DNA of 64,000 nucleotides from Streptomyces sp. WM6378 (GCF_001279695.1 NZ_LGDD01000297.1:4959-68958), one strand, 5' to 3'; shown: positions 45,781 to 55,293, numbered from the stretch's first letter. Numbers and translations are program-made. Notes: generated from the sequence alone by a model not told the origin.

Positions 45781-46646
45781 CCTCAGCCATCAGCCGGATC
45801 GGAGTGGTGGGCGGCGGCCAGATGGGCGCCGGAATCGCCGAAGTGTGTGCCCGCGCCGGTCTGGACACGGTGGTGTGCGAGGCCGACTCGACCGCCGCCC
45901 GCGCCGCCCGCGAGCGGATCGCCGTCTCTCTCGAACGGGCCGTCCAGCGAGGCAAGTTGGACCGCGTCTCCGCCGAGTACGCACTGGCCCGCATGGTCTT
46001 CACCGGCAGCCTCGACGACCTGGCCGACCGCCAGCTCGTCATCGAAGCCGTCGTCGAGAACACCGAGGCCAAGACGGAGATCTTCGCCAGCCTGGACAAG
46101 ATCGTCGAGGACCGTGAGGCGATCCTCGCCACCAACACGTCCTCGATCCCGGTCATGCGTCTGGGCATGGCCACCCGGCGTGCCGACCGCGTCCTCGGGC
46201 TGCACTTCTTCAACCCCGTCCCCGTGCTGCCGCTGGTCGAGATCGTCTCCTCGCTGCACACGACGCCGGGGACCGTGGCGGCCGTGGAGGACTTCGTCAC
46301 GCGCACCCTGGGCAAGACGGTCGTCCGCTCCCAGGACCGGGCCGGCTTCGTCGTCAACGCACTCCTCGTCCCGTACCTCCTGTCGGCGATCAGGATGACG
46401 GAGTCCGGCTTCGCAACCCCCGCGGACGTGGACGCGGGCATGGAGCTGGGCTGCGCCCACCCGATGGGACCGCTCAAGCTGGCCGACCTGATCGGCCTGG
46501 ACACCGTCGCCGCCATCGCGGAGTCCCTCTACGAAGAGTTCGAGGAACCCCTGTACGCCCCGCCGCCGCTGCTTCAGCGCACGGTGGAGGCGGGGCTGCT
46601 CGGCCGTAAGAGCGGGCGCGGGTTCCACACGTACGACCGGGGCTGA
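45777..46646 (+). CDS. 3-hydroxybutyryl/3-hydroxyacyl-CoA dehydrogenase
   Basis: A 289-residue NAD-dependent dehydrogenase. It has IGVVGGGQMGAGIAEVCARAG (Rossmann), the TNTSSIPVMRL turn, the catalytic His in LGLHFFNPVPVLPLVEIV and the C-terminal dimer domain ending LGRKSGRGFHTYDRG. It oxidises S-3-hydroxybutyryl-CoA and similar esters. Its ATG overlaps the aceB stop, linking short-chain acyl-CoA oxidation with the glyoxylate shunt in one transcript. A GCCGCCGG hairpin follows. Confidence 0.93.
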   Translation: MTSAISRIGVVGGGQMGAGIAEVCARAGLDTVVCEADSTAARAARERIAVSLERAVQRGKLDRVSAEYALARMVFTGSLDDLADRQLVIEAVVENTEAKTEIFASLDKIVEDREAILATNTSSIPVMRLGMATRRADRVLGLHFFNPVPVLPLVEIVSSLHTTPGTVAAVEDFVTRTLGKTVVRSQDRAGFVVNALLVPYLLSAIRMTESGFATPADVDAGMELGCAHPMGPLKLADLIGLDTVAAIAESLYEEFEEPLYAPPPLLQRTVEAGLLGRKSGRGFHTYDRG

Positions 46647-46659
46647 GGGGCCCGGGTTC

Positions 46660-46683
46660 GCCGCCGGGCAGAGGGCCGGCGGC
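46660..46683 (+). terminator. Hairpin after the aceA-aceB-dehydrogenase operon
   Basis: GCCGCCGG and CCGGCGGC are perfect 8-bp arms with an 8-nt loop, 13 nt after the stop. Confidence 0.55.
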
Positions 46684-46863
46684 TGCTGTGGGGAGGGGCG
46701 TGGAACAGGTTGGGAGACCTGAGCCATGCCCCTTCACGCACGCGTCGGCGACCGGGCAGCGCGCGACCGTCTCCCACCGGGGGCGAGTTCATCGGTTGTG
46801 GCGACGATCACAACTCGCTTGCCAGCCAAGCCCGTTGCACAGCAGCTCAACCGCCCGCTGAAA

Positions 46864-46876
46864 TGCAACCGTTGCA
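46864..46876. promoter_or_regulatory. LacI-type palindrome in the gap before the sugar ABC operon
   Basis: TGCAAC-C-GTTGCA is a perfect 6-bp inverted repeat with a 1-bp centre, similar to actinobacterial LacI-family sites that keep a central CG. It lies 260 bp before the binding-protein start. A second symmetrical element, GTTGTG-N8-CACAAC, stands at 46795-46814. No regulator gene is adjacent. Apart from these elements, and those listed separately nearer the operon, 46684-47123 holds no gene. Confidence 0.4.
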
Positions 46877-46987
46877 CGACACCGGTCCCGCACTCCCGCG
46901 CAGGTCACGCCCCATTCGCCCACCGCGCACCGGCACTTGGCCCGTCGGCCCGGCGCGGTCGTTGGGCGGGACACCATGCTCCACCTC

Positions 46988-47033
46988 TTGACGCCCCACT
47001 TCCGGCGCCGCTTAACTCACGTCTTAAATTAAG
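46988..47033 (+). promoter_or_regulatory. Candidate promoter and overlapping operator of the sugar ABC operon
   Basis: TTGACG (46988-46993) and TTAACT (47012-47017), 18 bp apart, resemble a housekeeping promoter. Immediately after, at the expected transcription start, lies the palindrome CTTAA-A-TTAAG (47023-47033), well placed for a repressor. The sequence is AT-rich against its surroundings and recalls ROK-family sites. The CebR box (TGGGAGCGCTCCCA) expected for cellobiose operons was not seen. Confidence 0.5.
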
Positions 47034-47048
47034 CCATGTGCACCTTCA

Positions 47049-47102
47049 GGAGTCGAACGCGGTGTCGGCGTCTCCGAAGGCGACCTCACGGTTTTCGACT
47101 CC
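47049..47102 (+). promoter_or_regulatory. Leader inverted repeat before the sugar-binding protein
   Basis: GGAGTCGAA and TTCGACTCC are perfect 9-bp arms 36 nt apart, ending 21 nt before the ATG. It could form a 5'-UTR stem that protects or modulates the transcript; the arms do not cover the ribosome site directly. Confidence 0.35.
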
Positions 47103-47123
47103 CGGAAAGGGACACCAGAGGCC

Positions 47124-48440
47124 ATGCGCAACATCCGAGCCGCGGCCATAGGCGCCGCCGCCCTGTCTCTCGCCCTCGCGGCCACGGCCTGTGGAGGAGG
47201 TTCGGCGACCGGGGGCGGGTCCAACGACTCGCCCAAGACGCTCACTTACTGGGCCTCCAACCAGGGCGCGAGCATCTCGGTCGACCAGAAGGTCCTCCGG
47301 CCCGAGCTCGACAAGTTCGAGCAGCGGACCGGCATCAAGGTGAAGCTGGAGGTCGTGCCCTGGTCCGATCTGCTGAACCGGATCCTGACCGCGGCCACCT
47401 CGGGCCAGGGCCCGGACGTACTGAACATCGGCAACACCTGGAGCGCCTCGCTGCAGGCGACGGGCGCGCTCCTGTCGTGGGACGCGGCGAACTTCGCCAA
47501 GATCGGCGGGAAGGACCGGTTCGTCGATTCCGCGCTCGGCTCGACCGGCACCCAGGGCAAGGACCCGGCCGCGGTGCCGCTCTACTCGATGGCGTACGCG
47601 CTCTACTACAACAAGCAGGTCTTCGCCGAGGCGGGCATAGCGAAGCCCCCGGCCACCTGGGACGAGCTGGTCGCCGACGGGAAGAAGGTCGAGGCGAAGG
47701 GCAAGAACGGGCTGGGCGCAGAAGGCTCGAACCTCTCCAACAACATCCACCAGGTCTTCGTCCTCGCCCGGCAGCACGGCGCCGACTTCTTCACCGCCGA
47801 CGGCAAGCCCGACTTCACCGGCGACGGCGCGGTCGCGGCGGTCAAGCAGTACGTCGACCTGATGGCCAAGGACAAGATCGTCGGCCCGAGCAACGCCGAG
47901 TACGCACAGAACCAGTCGCTGAGCGACTTCGCCAAGGGGAAGACGGCGATGGTGCTGTGGCAGACGGCCTCCGCCACCTTCAAGTCCCTTGGCATGAAGG
48001 ACTCCGAGTGGGGCGTGGCCCCCGCGCCGGTCCAGTCCGGGACGCCCGGGGCCGGCACCCAGGTGAACTCGATGGTGGCCGGCATCAACATGGCCGTCTT
48101 CAAGAACACCCACAACCTCGACGGCGCGGCCCGGTTCGTGAAGTTCATGACCAGTGACGAGGAGCAGAAGATCCTCAACACCGCCTACGGTTCGATCCCC
48201 GCGGTCAAGACCGCCCAGGCCGACCCGGCGTTCAACTCCCAGGGCACGGCGGTGCTCCGGCAGACCCTCGCCACCAGCGCGCGGGCGCTGCCGCAGGTGC
48301 CGGACGAGTCGCAGTTCGAGACGGCCGTCGGCACGGCGGTGAAGGATCTGTTCGCCGACGCCGCGGCCGGCCGCGCGGTGACCACCGAGTCGGTGAAGGC
48401 CGAGCTGCGCAAGGCCGAGCAGCAGATGCCCGCCAAGTGA
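47124..48440 (+). CDS. Sugar ABC transporter substrate-binding lipoprotein
   Basis: A 438-residue extracellular solute-binding protein (family 1). The signal peptide and lipobox are LALAATACGGGS, with lipid-bearing Cys about residue 23. The mature part has the family pattern LTYWASNQGASISVDQKVL, then FEQRTGIKVKLEVVPWSDLLNRILTA (in part) and GKTAMVLWQTASATFKSLG. It delivers an oligosaccharide to the two permeases that follow. ATG 47124 follows AGAGG. The linked GH1 enzyme suggests beta-glucosides such as cellobiose. Confidence 0.92.
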   Translation: MRNIRAAAIGAAALSLALAATACGGGSATGGGSNDSPKTLTYWASNQGASISVDQKVLRPELDKFEQRTGIKVKLEVVPWSDLLNRILTAATSGQGPDVLNIGNTWSASLQATGALLSWDAANFAKIGGKDRFVDSALGSTGTQGKDPAAVPLYSMAYALYYNKQVFAEAGIAKPPATWDELVADGKKVEAKGKNGLGAEGSNLSNNIHQVFVLARQHGADFFTADGKPDFTGDGAVAAVKQYVDLMAKDKIVGPSNAEYAQNQSLSDFAKGKTAMVLWQTASATFKSLGMKDSEWGVAPAPVQSGTPGAGTQVNSMVAGINMAVFKNTHNLDGAARFVKFMTSDEEQKILNTAYGSIPAVKTAQADPAFNSQGTAVLRQTLATSARALPQVPDESQFETAVGTAVKDLFADAAAGRAVTTESVKAELRKAEQQMPAK

Positions 48441-48454
48441 GGGCGGGCACTCTC

Positions 48455-49447
48455 ATGGCGACCACCGCCCCTCCCGCGGGCACCCGGTCGGTGCCCGAGC
48501 ACTCCCCCGGCCCGGCGCGCCACCCCCGCCGCAGCGGGCGGATCAGGCGCATCGGACTCCCGTACCTGCTCCTGCTGCCCGCCCTGCTCCTCGAACTCCT
48601 CGTCCATCTGGTGCCGATGGTCATCGGCATCGCGATGAGCTTCAAGGAACTCACCCAGTTCTCCATCCGCGACTGGGGCAGCGCCCCCTGGTCCGGCACC
48701 GACAACTACCGCCTGTCGGTGGACTTCCACGGTGCCGTCGGCGCGGCCCTGCTGCACTCCTTCCTCGTCACCGTCGTCTTCACGCTGCTCTCGGTCGGCC
48801 TGTGCTGGCTGATCGGCACCACGGCCGCGGTCTACCTCCAGGACACCTTCCGCGGCCGGGGCCTGCTGCGGGCCGTCTTCCTGGTGCCGTACGCGCTGCC
48901 CGTCTACGCGGCCGTCATCACCTGGGCGTTCATGTTCCAGCACGACAACGGCCTGGTGAACCACGTCCTGCACGACCAACTGCACCTCACCGGCAAGCCC
49001 TCCTTCTGGCTCATCGGCGACAACAGCTTCTACGCCCTGCTGACCGTGTCGGTGTGGAAGGGCTGGCCCTTCGCCTTCCTCATCGTGACGGCCGGGCTCC
49101 AGAACATCCCGACGGACCTGTACGAAGCCGCGGGGCTCGACGGAGCGGGCAGGTGGCAGCAGATCCGCCGCATCACGTTGCCGTCGCTGCGCCCGGTCAA
49201 CCAGGTGCTCGTCCTGGTGCTCTTCCTGTGGACCTTCAACGACTTCAACACGCCGTACGTCCTGTTCGGAAAGTCCGCCCCGGAGGCCGCGGACCTCATC
49301 TCGATCCACATCTACCAGTCGTCGTTCGTCACCTGGAACTTCGGCGCCGGCTCCGCGATGTCCGTCCTGCTGCTGCTGTTCCTCCTGTTCGTGACGGGCG
49401 GCTACCTGCTGCTGACCTCCCGAGGAAGGAAGGCGGCCGATGTCTAG
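48455..49447 (+). CDS. Sugar ABC transporter permease, MalF-like
   Basis: A 330-residue membrane protein with six main helices. The EAA loop that docks the ATPase is readable ([25 protein letters not shown], about 218-242 counted in this frame). Start choice: ATG 48455 after GAGGGCGG. A GTG at 48437 overlapping the upstream stop is the alternative and would add six residues. No ATPase gene is present, as in other actinobacterial oligosaccharide importers that share one MsiK-type ATPase encoded elsewhere. Confidence 0.9.
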   Translation: MATTAPPAGTRSVPEHSPGPARHPRRSGRIRRIGLPYLLLLPALLLELLVHLVPMVIGIAMSFKELTQFSIRDWGSAPWSGTDNYRLSVDFHGAVGAALLHSFLVTVVFTLLSVGLCWLIGTTAAVYLQDTFRGRGLLRAVFLVPYALPVYAAVITWAFMFQHDNGLVNHVLHDQLHLTGKPSFWLIGDNSFYALLTVSVWKGWPFAFLIVTAGLQNIPTDLYEAAGLDGAGRWQQIRRITLPSLRPVNQVLVLVLFLWTFNDFNTPYVLFGKSAPEAADLISIHIYQSSFVTWNFGAGSAMSVLLLLFLLFVTGGYLLLTSRGRKAADV

Positions 49448-50312
49448 CACCGTCAAGTCACCTCCGTCGCCGATGGCCCCGCCGCGCTCCTTCCTCTGGT
49501 CGCGGCGGATCTTCCTCAGCCTGCTCACCGGCTTCGTGCTGCTGCCCGTGTACGTCATGGTGTCCAGCTCGCTCAAGCCGCTGCAGGACGTGTCCGGGAA
49601 GTTCCGCTGGCTGCCCAGCGAACTGACGATCCGCCCTTACATCGACATCTGGTCGACCGTGCCCCTCGCGCGCTACTTCGTGAACTCACTGGCCGTGGCG
49701 GGTGCCGCGACGGTCTGCTCGGTGGTGATCGCGGTCTTCGCCGCGTACGCGGTCAGCCGCTACTCCTTCCGCGGCAAGCGCGTCTTCACGGTCACCGTGC
49801 TGTCGACGCAGATGTTCCCGGGCATCCTGTTCCTGCTCCCGCTGTTCCTGATCTACGTCAACATCGGGAACGCCACCGGCATCGCCCTGTTCGGCTCCCG
49901 TGGCGGGCTGATCCTGACGTACCTCACCTTCTCCCTGCCGTTCTCCATCTGGATGCTGATCGGCTACTTCGACTCGGTGCCGCGCGACCTGGACGAGGCG
50001 GCGCTGGTCGACGGCTGCGGTCCGCTCGGGGCGCTGTTCCGGGTGGTGGTGCCGGCCGCGATCCCGGGCATCGTCGCGGTCGCCGTCTACGCCTTCATGG
50101 CCGCCTGGGGCGAGGTCCTCTTCGCGTCGGTGATGACCAACGACACCACGCGCACGCTCGCCGTGGGCCTCCAGGGCTACTCCACGCTCAACGGCGTGTA
50201 CTGGAACCAGATCATGGCCGCCTCCCTGGTCGTCAGCGTCCCGGTGGTCGCCGGGTTCCTGCTGCTCCAGCGCTACCTCGTCGCCGGACTGACGGCGGGC
50301 GCCGTCAAATGA
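49440..50312 (+). CDS. Sugar ABC transporter permease, MalG-like
   Basis: A 290-residue second permease with six helices. The EAA loop is [30 protein letters not shown] and the N-terminal helix is [21 protein letters not shown]. Its ATG overlaps the MalF-like gene by eight nt, so the two are translationally coupled. It forms the inner half of the importer for the sugar bound by the lipoprotein. Confidence 0.91.
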   Translation: MSSTVKSPPSPMAPPRSFLWSRRIFLSLLTGFVLLPVYVMVSSSLKPLQDVSGKFRWLPSELTIRPYIDIWSTVPLARYFVNSLAVAGAATVCSVVIAVFAAYAVSRYSFRGKRVFTVTVLSTQMFPGILFLLPLFLIYVNIGNATGIALFGSRGGLILTYLTFSLPFSIWMLIGYFDSVPRDLDEAALVDGCGPLGALFRVVVPAAIPGIVAVAVYAFMAAWGEVLFASVMTNDTTRTLAVGLQGYSTLNGVYWNQIMAASLVVSVPVVAGFLLLQRYLVAGLTAGAVK

Positions 50313-50341
50313 CCAACTCCCGCTCGCTGAAAGGGACTTAC

Positions 50342-51706
50342 GTGTCCGAACCGATCGACCTCGCCGCGTTCCCGCCCGACTTCCTGTGGGGCACGGCCAC
50401 CTCGGCGTACCAGATCGAGGGAGCCGTCGCCGAGGACGGCCGCTCGCCGTCCATCTGGGACACCTTCTCCCACACCCCCGGCAAGATCGACAACGACGAC
50501 CACGGCGACATCGCCTGCGACCACTACCACCGCTGGCCGCAGGACGTGTCCCTGATGAAGCGACTCGGCGTCAACGCCTACCGGTTGTCGATCGCATGGC
50601 CGCGGGTCATGCCGGACGGCGACGGCCCGCTCAACACCAAGGGCCTGGACTTCTACGACCGCCTGATCGACGGGCTGCTGACGGCGGGGATCACCCCCTC
50701 AGCGACCCTCTACCACTGGGACCTCCCGCAGGCCCTCCAGGACCGGGGCGGCTGGCCCGAGCGCGAGACCGCCGAGCACTTCGCCGCGTACGCCTCGGCC
50801 GTCGCCGAGCGCCTTGGCGACCGGGTGTCCCACTGGGCCACCCTCAACGAGCCGCTGTGCTCCGCCTGGATCGGCCACCTGGAGGGCAGGATGGCACCCG
50901 GCCTCACCGACCTCACCGCGGCCGTCCGCGCCTCCTACCACCTGCTCCTCGGCCACGGCCTCGCCACTCACGCCATCCGCGCGGCAGCCCCGGGCGCCGA
51001 GGTCGGCATCGTCAACAACCTCTCCTCCGTGCACGCGGCCACCGACAGCCCCGAGGACCTGGCCGCCGCCCGCCGCGTGGACGGCCACGTCAACCGCTGG
51101 TGGCTTGACCCCGTCCACGGCCGCGGCTTCCCCGCCGACATGTGCGAGGTGTACGGCATCGAACTGCCCGAGCGCCCGGGCGACTTGGAGGCCATCGCCG
51201 CCCCGCTGGACTGGCTCGGCCTCAACTACTATTTCCCGGCGTACGTCGTGGACGACCCCAACGGCCCGGTGCCGTACGGCCGTTCGGTGCGCCGCGAGGA
51301 CGTGCCGCGCACCGGCATGGACTGGGAGATCGAAGCGGACGGCATCGAGTCCCTGCTGCTCCGCCTCACCGACGACTACGGCGCCCGGAAGATCTACGTC
51401 ACGGAGAACGGCTCGTCCTTCCCGGACGCGGTCCGCCCGGACGGCAGTGTCGACGATCCGGAACGCACCGACTACCTGGAGCGCCACCTGACCGCCTGTG
51501 CATCGGCCGCCCGCAAGGGCGCCCCGCTCGCCGGCTACTTCGCCTGGTCCCTCCTGGACAACTTCGAGTGGGCATACGGCTACGACAAGCGCTTCGGCCT
51601 CGTCCACGTCGACTACCGCACCCAGGCCCGCACCATCAAGTCCAGCGGCCACCGCTACGCGGGCATCGTCCGCACCCACGGCGAGCAGGCCGACCGGGCA
51701 GCCTGA
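50342..51706 (+). CDS. GH1 beta-glucosidase
   Basis: A 454-residue intracellular retaining glycosidase. The acid/base Glu is in [10 protein letters not shown] and the nucleophile in [10 protein letters not shown]. The N-terminal GH1 signature is [19 protein letters not shown] and the glycone-site end is [15 protein letters not shown]. It hydrolyses imported beta-glucosides to glucose. GTG 50342 is preferred because AAAGGGA precedes it. The in-frame ATG at 50309, overlapping the permease stop, has no ribosome site and adds 11 residues. Confidence 0.93.
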   Translation: MSEPIDLAAFPPDFLWGTATSAYQIEGAVAEDGRSPSIWDTFSHTPGKIDNDDHGDIACDHYHRWPQDVSLMKRLGVNAYRLSIAWPRVMPDGDGPLNTKGLDFYDRLIDGLLTAGITPSATLYHWDLPQALQDRGGWPERETAEHFAAYASAVAERLGDRVSHWATLNEPLCSAWIGHLEGRMAPGLTDLTAAVRASYHLLLGHGLATHAIRAAAPGAEVGIVNNLSSVHAATDSPEDLAAARRVDGHVNRWWLDPVHGRGFPADMCEVYGIELPERPGDLEAIAAPLDWLGLNYYFPAYVVDDPNGPVPYGRSVRREDVPRTGMDWEIEADGIESLLLRLTDDYGARKIYVTENGSSFPDAVRPDGSVDDPERTDYLERHLTACASAARKGAPLAGYFAWSLLDNFEWAYGYDKRFGLVHVDYRTQARTIKSSGHRYAGIVRTHGEQADRAA

Positions 51707-51733
51707 GTCCCTGTTCCGGAGAACACCCGCACC

Positions 51734-51765
51734 GCGGTGGGCATGTGCACGCACGTGCCCACCGC
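51734..51765 (+). terminator. Hairpin terminator after beta-glucosidase
   Basis: GCGGTGGGCA and TGCCCACCGC are perfect 10-bp arms around a 12-nt loop, 28 nt after the stop. It ends the four-gene sugar operon. Confidence 0.7.
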
Positions 51766-51838
51766 TGGGGGGCGGGGCCCGTTGGCGCAACTTGGTTAAC
51801 GTCCAGTTTCCGGTTCTCGCACAGCGGCGGAAGCTCCA

Positions 51839-52113
51839 ATCAGCACGCTGCTCAGCGAGAGTTCACCGGCCCATCGGGGAACCATCCTCGCCTTCTACAG
51901 CCTCGCCACCAACCTTGCCTTGGCCTGGGGGCAGCCCTGCTCGGCCCGTTGTTCACGGCGCACCGATTCTCGGCGGTCGGCTGGGTCTGCGCGGCCGTCA
52001 CTCTTGTCGCCTTCGCCCTGAGCATTTGGGCACGCAGCGAGGAGCCGACGCCGGCCCGCGACGGCGATCCGGAGCGGCCTCTCGCGGTGAAGGCGGTGCC
52101 AGGTGAGGGCTGA
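51839..52113 (+). pseudogene. MFS transporter C-terminal relic with frameshift
   Basis: The first frame reads ISTLLSESSPAHRGTILAFYSLATNLALAWG. After the G-run at 51927-51931 the protein continues only in another frame (AALLGPLFTAHRFSAVGWVCAAVTLVAFALSIWARSEE). One added G would restore W-G-A-A-L-L. Together these are the last two or three helices of an MFS permease; the first ~300 residues are gone. The relic is probably the remains of another transporter once beside the sugar operon. Confidence 0.65.
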
Positions 52114-52128
52114 CATACGCCCAGGGCC

Positions 52129-53319
52129 TCACGCCCTCGCCCGCACCGGCCGACGCAGCAGATAGACCGCCGCGGTCGAGGCCAGGACGGCCATGCAGCC
52201 GATGAACACAAGGCCCGCTCCTTCCAGGCCGAGCGGATTCACCAGTACGCCCACCCCGATCACCGGCACCGAGATGCCCGCGTACGCCACCACGAACAGG
52301 GTGGAGATCACCGCCGCACGGTGGCTCGCGGGGGACGCTTCGGCCACCGCGGACAGCGCACCTCGAAACGCCAGCCCCTGGCCGCAGCCACCGATCAGTG
52401 CGCTCAGCACCATCAGTGGCAGCAGGTCCCAGCGGAGCGCGCCCGCGAGCAGCGCGAGTCCGGCCAGGAGGGCAGCGCAGCCCACGGGCAGTGAACGTCG
52501 CAGCCCGACCCGGCCGACGGCCAACTGTCCGGCGGTCGAGGCGAAGAAGGCCAGGGCGACGACCAATCCGATCTCCGCGTGATTGCGGACACCCAGGGAC
52601 TGCGTCAGGAAGGCGGGGCTGACCGATGTGAACACCCCGAACAGCGCGAACCCCACGAACGACGCGATCGCCGCGGGCACGAACACCGGTCGCACCTGCG
52701 CGGGCAGACCCGGCCGCTGCGTTCGCGCGCTGCTCAGCGGCTGCGGCTCCCGTACGGTCTCCGGGAGCCGCAGCACGACGACGGCCGAGCCGGCCACCAG
52801 AGCCAGGTGCACGGCGAACGGCAGGTAGAGCGGCCACGGTGCGTACTGCGCGAGCACTCCGGCGAGCAGGGGGCCGCAGCCCAGGCCGCCCATGTTGGCG
52901 GCCGTCGCCACGAAGGTGGCCCGAGAGGTGCCACCGCGCGGCGCCAATTCCATCACGTACGCGGTGGCGGCCCCGGTGAACAGGCCGACGCACAGCCCCG
53001 ACAGCATCCGGCCCGCAAAGAGCCAGCCAAGACCGGTCGCGCACAGGAAGCTGACCGCGCTCGCCGCCGCGAATCCCAGGCCCCACAGCAGCACCGGTCG
53101 GCGGCCCACCGCGTCCGACGCGTTGCCCGCGAGCAGCAGCACGCCGATGACGCCGAACGCGTACACCGCGTACACGACCGTGACCGTCAACTCGGAGAAC
53201 CCGAACTTGTCCTGGTAGAGGCCGTAGAGAGGGGTCGGCAGCGTCGTGCCGGCCATGCACACGACGAACACCGCTCCGCTGAGCAGACACTGACGCCATC
53301 CTGAGAGATCATCGGCCAT
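52129..53319 (-). CDS. MFS transporter (12 helices)
   Basis: A 396-residue permease. Motif A is readable in loop 2-3 (GNASDAVGRRPVLLWG). ELAPRGGTSRATFVATAANMGGLGCGPLLAG carries the helix-4/5 region. Twelve hydrophobic segments are present, and the C-terminal helix ends in a basic tail (RRPVRARA). Small-molecule or sugar export is plausible but the substrate is unknown. ATG 53319 is preceded by a weak GGTGGCATGG-type site. It is convergent with the MFS relic. Confidence 0.88.
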   Translation of the reverse strand: MADDLSGWRQCLLSGAVFVVCMAGTTLPTPLYGLYQDKFGFSELTVTVVYAVYAFGVIGVLLLAGNASDAVGRRPVLLWGLGFAAASAVSFLCATGLGWLFAGRMLSGLCVGLFTGAATAYVMELAPRGGTSRATFVATAANMGGLGCGPLLAGVLAQYAPWPLYLPFAVHLALVAGSAVVVLRLPETVREPQPLSSARTQRPGLPAQVRPVFVPAAIASFVGFALFGVFTSVSPAFLTQSLGVRNHAEIGLVVALAFFASTAGQLAVGRVGLRRSLPVGCAALLAGLALLAGALRWDLLPLMVLSALIGGCGQGLAFRGALSAVAEASPASHRAAVISTLFVVAYAGISVPVIGVGVLVNPLGLEGAGLVFIGCMAVLASTAAVYLLRRPVRARA

Positions 53320-53405
53320 GCCACCGACGGTAACTCCGCGGGCCGCTCCGTCCCGGCCCGGCGTGACGGGCGCGCCGGTGGGAAGTGTCCGGGACGTGGG
53401 TCGTG

Positions 53406-54238
53406 TCAGTCGTGCCGGTCCTGTCGGCCTCCCTTGTCGGAGCGGTGCGGCAGGTGCGGGAGGTGCCCGCGGCGCAGTTGGAGCCAGATGTCGCGGGCCC
53501 GGCGGCCCGCGTGGGTGCGGCTGCGTGCCACCATCTCGCGCGCCTCCTCCTCTGACTCGACCATGGCCGACGAGCCGCGCAGCGGCTTGCCCGCGGTCTC
53601 GCGCAGGAACAGGGCCGAGACGACGCCGATCGCGCCCGCGGCCATGAGGTAGTAGGCGGGCACGAGTTCATTGCCGGTCGTATTGACCAGGGCGGAGGCC
53701 ACGAGCGGGGTCGTACCGACGAGCACCATCGTGCCGAGGACCAGGAGTTGGGCGGTGAGCTCGGGTTCGCCGAGGGGGGCGCTCATGTAGGTCGGCAGGT
53801 AGGACGTCACCATGTAGTTGGTGACGTTGTAGAGCAGGACGAGACCGATGCACACGAGCATGGCCTGCCAGTGCTGGGTCACGACCTCCTTGAGGCGGCC
53901 CTTGCCCGACATGCGGGCCTGTTCCAGGCGCTCTTCCTCCTCGGGCGTGGCACCGCCGCGCGCCACCGCCCGGCGTCCTCGTTCCTCGGCCTCCTGGAAC
54001 GCGGGGGTCTCGTCGAGCCTGAGCCGCATGTAATGACCTGCGCGCCCGGCGAACTCGACGGGAAGAAGACCTTGCCGAGGGTGGCGGCGACGTAGGCGTA
54101 GACGCCGAAGTCGAACCACTCCATGGTGTTGCCGAGCGCGGCAGCCGACACGGCCCGGCGCACGGCGGGTTTGTCGGCCACCTTCACGTCGTCCGGGCTC
54201 AGGCTCTTCTTGCGGCGGCGCAGCAGCGTCCGCACCAT
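53406..54238 (-). pseudogene. ProP/MHS-family osmolyte transporter relic with two internal deletions
   Basis: The beginning (from ATG 54238) encodes the MHS N-terminus (SPDDVKVADKPAVRRAV, then ALGNTMEWFDFGVYAYVAATLG, KVFFPSSSPGAQ). At about 54040 it breaks and resumes in another frame at GHYMRLRLDETPAFQ, so some 160 residues (about helices 2-6) are missing. A second gap follows LTAQLLVLGTMVL, which jumps to VGTTPLVASALVNTTGN, losing roughly 100 residues. The end (LRETAGKPLRGS) is recognisable. Functional proline/betaine uptake is impossible. Confidence 0.78.
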
Positions 54239-54366
54239 GCGTTCGGTCCGCGGGCTTCCAGAACCGAATCCGCGACCTCGATCGGCCGGGGGTGTGGGCC
54301 CCCGCCCGGTTGGTTTCATGGGCACCTGCGCGTCGTCGGTGGGGTCTGCGTCAGGGACCTGCGGCT

Positions 54367-54400
54367 TGTGCCCCCTCGCCGGTACGGGCGAGGGGGCACA
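54367..54400. terminator. Strong 14-bp hairpin terminator
   Basis: TGTGCCCCCTCGCC and GGCGAGGGGGCACA are perfect arms with a 6-nt loop, 16 nt beyond the end of the DUF4142 gene on the minus strand. No gene lies between 54239 and 54416. Confidence 0.75.
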
Positions 54401-54416
54401 CGTGCCGTCGGCAGGG

Positions 54417-54968
54417 TCACCGCTGCGGCGAACCGCTCTCCGTGGGCGCGTGGCACACGCCGCCCTCCACCATCTTCAGGTGCGCGGCCACGATGGGCCG
54501 TGCCTCCTTGGCGGCCGCCTGGATCTGGCTGTCCTTGCCTGAGCTCAGCTCCTTGTCGATCAGCGCGAGCGCCTGCTGGTGACCTGCGCTCTGGTCCTTC
54601 AACCAGGCGGTGTCGTACGCCGCGGTGCCGTTCTTCGGCTTCAGCGCCTTCAGCTGTTGCTGCTGGGCGGCGCTGGGCTCCTTCACCATGGCGATGCCCT
54701 TTGTCTTGGCGAGGGCCGCTCCCTTGGCGTCCAGCGCTGTGTGGTCGCGCACGATGATGGCCGCGACCTGTTTCACGCAGGCGCTGTTCGCGTGCGTACC
54801 GGCGTCCTTGCCCGCGGCGATCTCCGCCAGGTTGGCCTGGTGGATCGTCTGCAGGAACGCCGCGTCCGCGGACGCTGCCGGGCTGGCCGCGCCGAACGCG
54901 GTCGCGGTTCCCGTGAGGGTGAGCACCACGGCAGCCGCCGCCGTCGCGCAGGTGTGGGCGAAACGCAT
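54417..54968 (-). CDS. Secreted DUF4142 (ferritin-like) protein
   Basis: The 183-residue product has a signal peptide (MRFAHTCATAAAAVVLTLTG..., cleaved about residue 30 at AFGA). The DUF4142 four-helix domain is recognisable in DAAFLQTIHQANLAEIAAGK, VAAIIVRDHTALDAKGAALA and HQQALALIDKEL. There are Cys residues at the ends of the domain. The family resembles ferritin-like bundles without clear metal ligands; it is often stress-induced in actinobacteria, consistent with the sigma factor nearby. ATG 54968 has GGAGG upstream. Confidence 0.85.
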   Translation of the reverse strand: MRFAHTCATAAAAVVLTLTGTATAFGAASPAASADAAFLQTIHQANLAEIAAGKDAGTHANSACVKQVAAIIVRDHTALDAKGAALAKTKGIAMVKEPSAAQQQQLKALKPKNGTAAYDTAWLKDQSAGHQQALALIDKELSSGKDSQIQAAAKEARPIVAAHLKMVEGGVCHAPTESGSPQR

Positions 54969-55293
54969 GAGACCTCCACGTATCCGTGGACCGGGTGAGG
55001 GCCCCTTCGGCATCCGGACGGCACATGAGTGCCTGTCCGGGCAGATGGCTCAACCCGACACATCCTAGGGCCGCTTCCCCACGCCTGCCCGTTCAGATCA
55101 CTCCCTGTCACGATCGAGGCGGAAAGCCCTGGTCGGGCGAGGACGGCTCCGGGGTCGTCGCTGAAGCTGGCCGGGAGGCCCCTGGGCGGCTGGGCGGTGC
55201 GCGGTGTCCGCACGTACGTGGTCGGCCGTCGAATGCCAGGAGTGGCCCGACGGGTTCCGGCGGGCCACCAACTCGGCATCGATTCAAGGGAGT
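54969..55293. other. Intergenic region without recognisable gene
   Basis: There is no protein-like frame and no strong repeat in these 325 bp. They contain the promoter of the DUF4142 gene on the minus strand and the 3' side of the PRC-barrel gene. Confidence 0.55.

Noticed and set aside
47023..47033. CebR-type operator for the sugar operon
   Set aside because: The palindrome is CTTAAATTAAG, not TGGGAGCGCTCCCA, so cellobiose/CebR control cannot be claimed.
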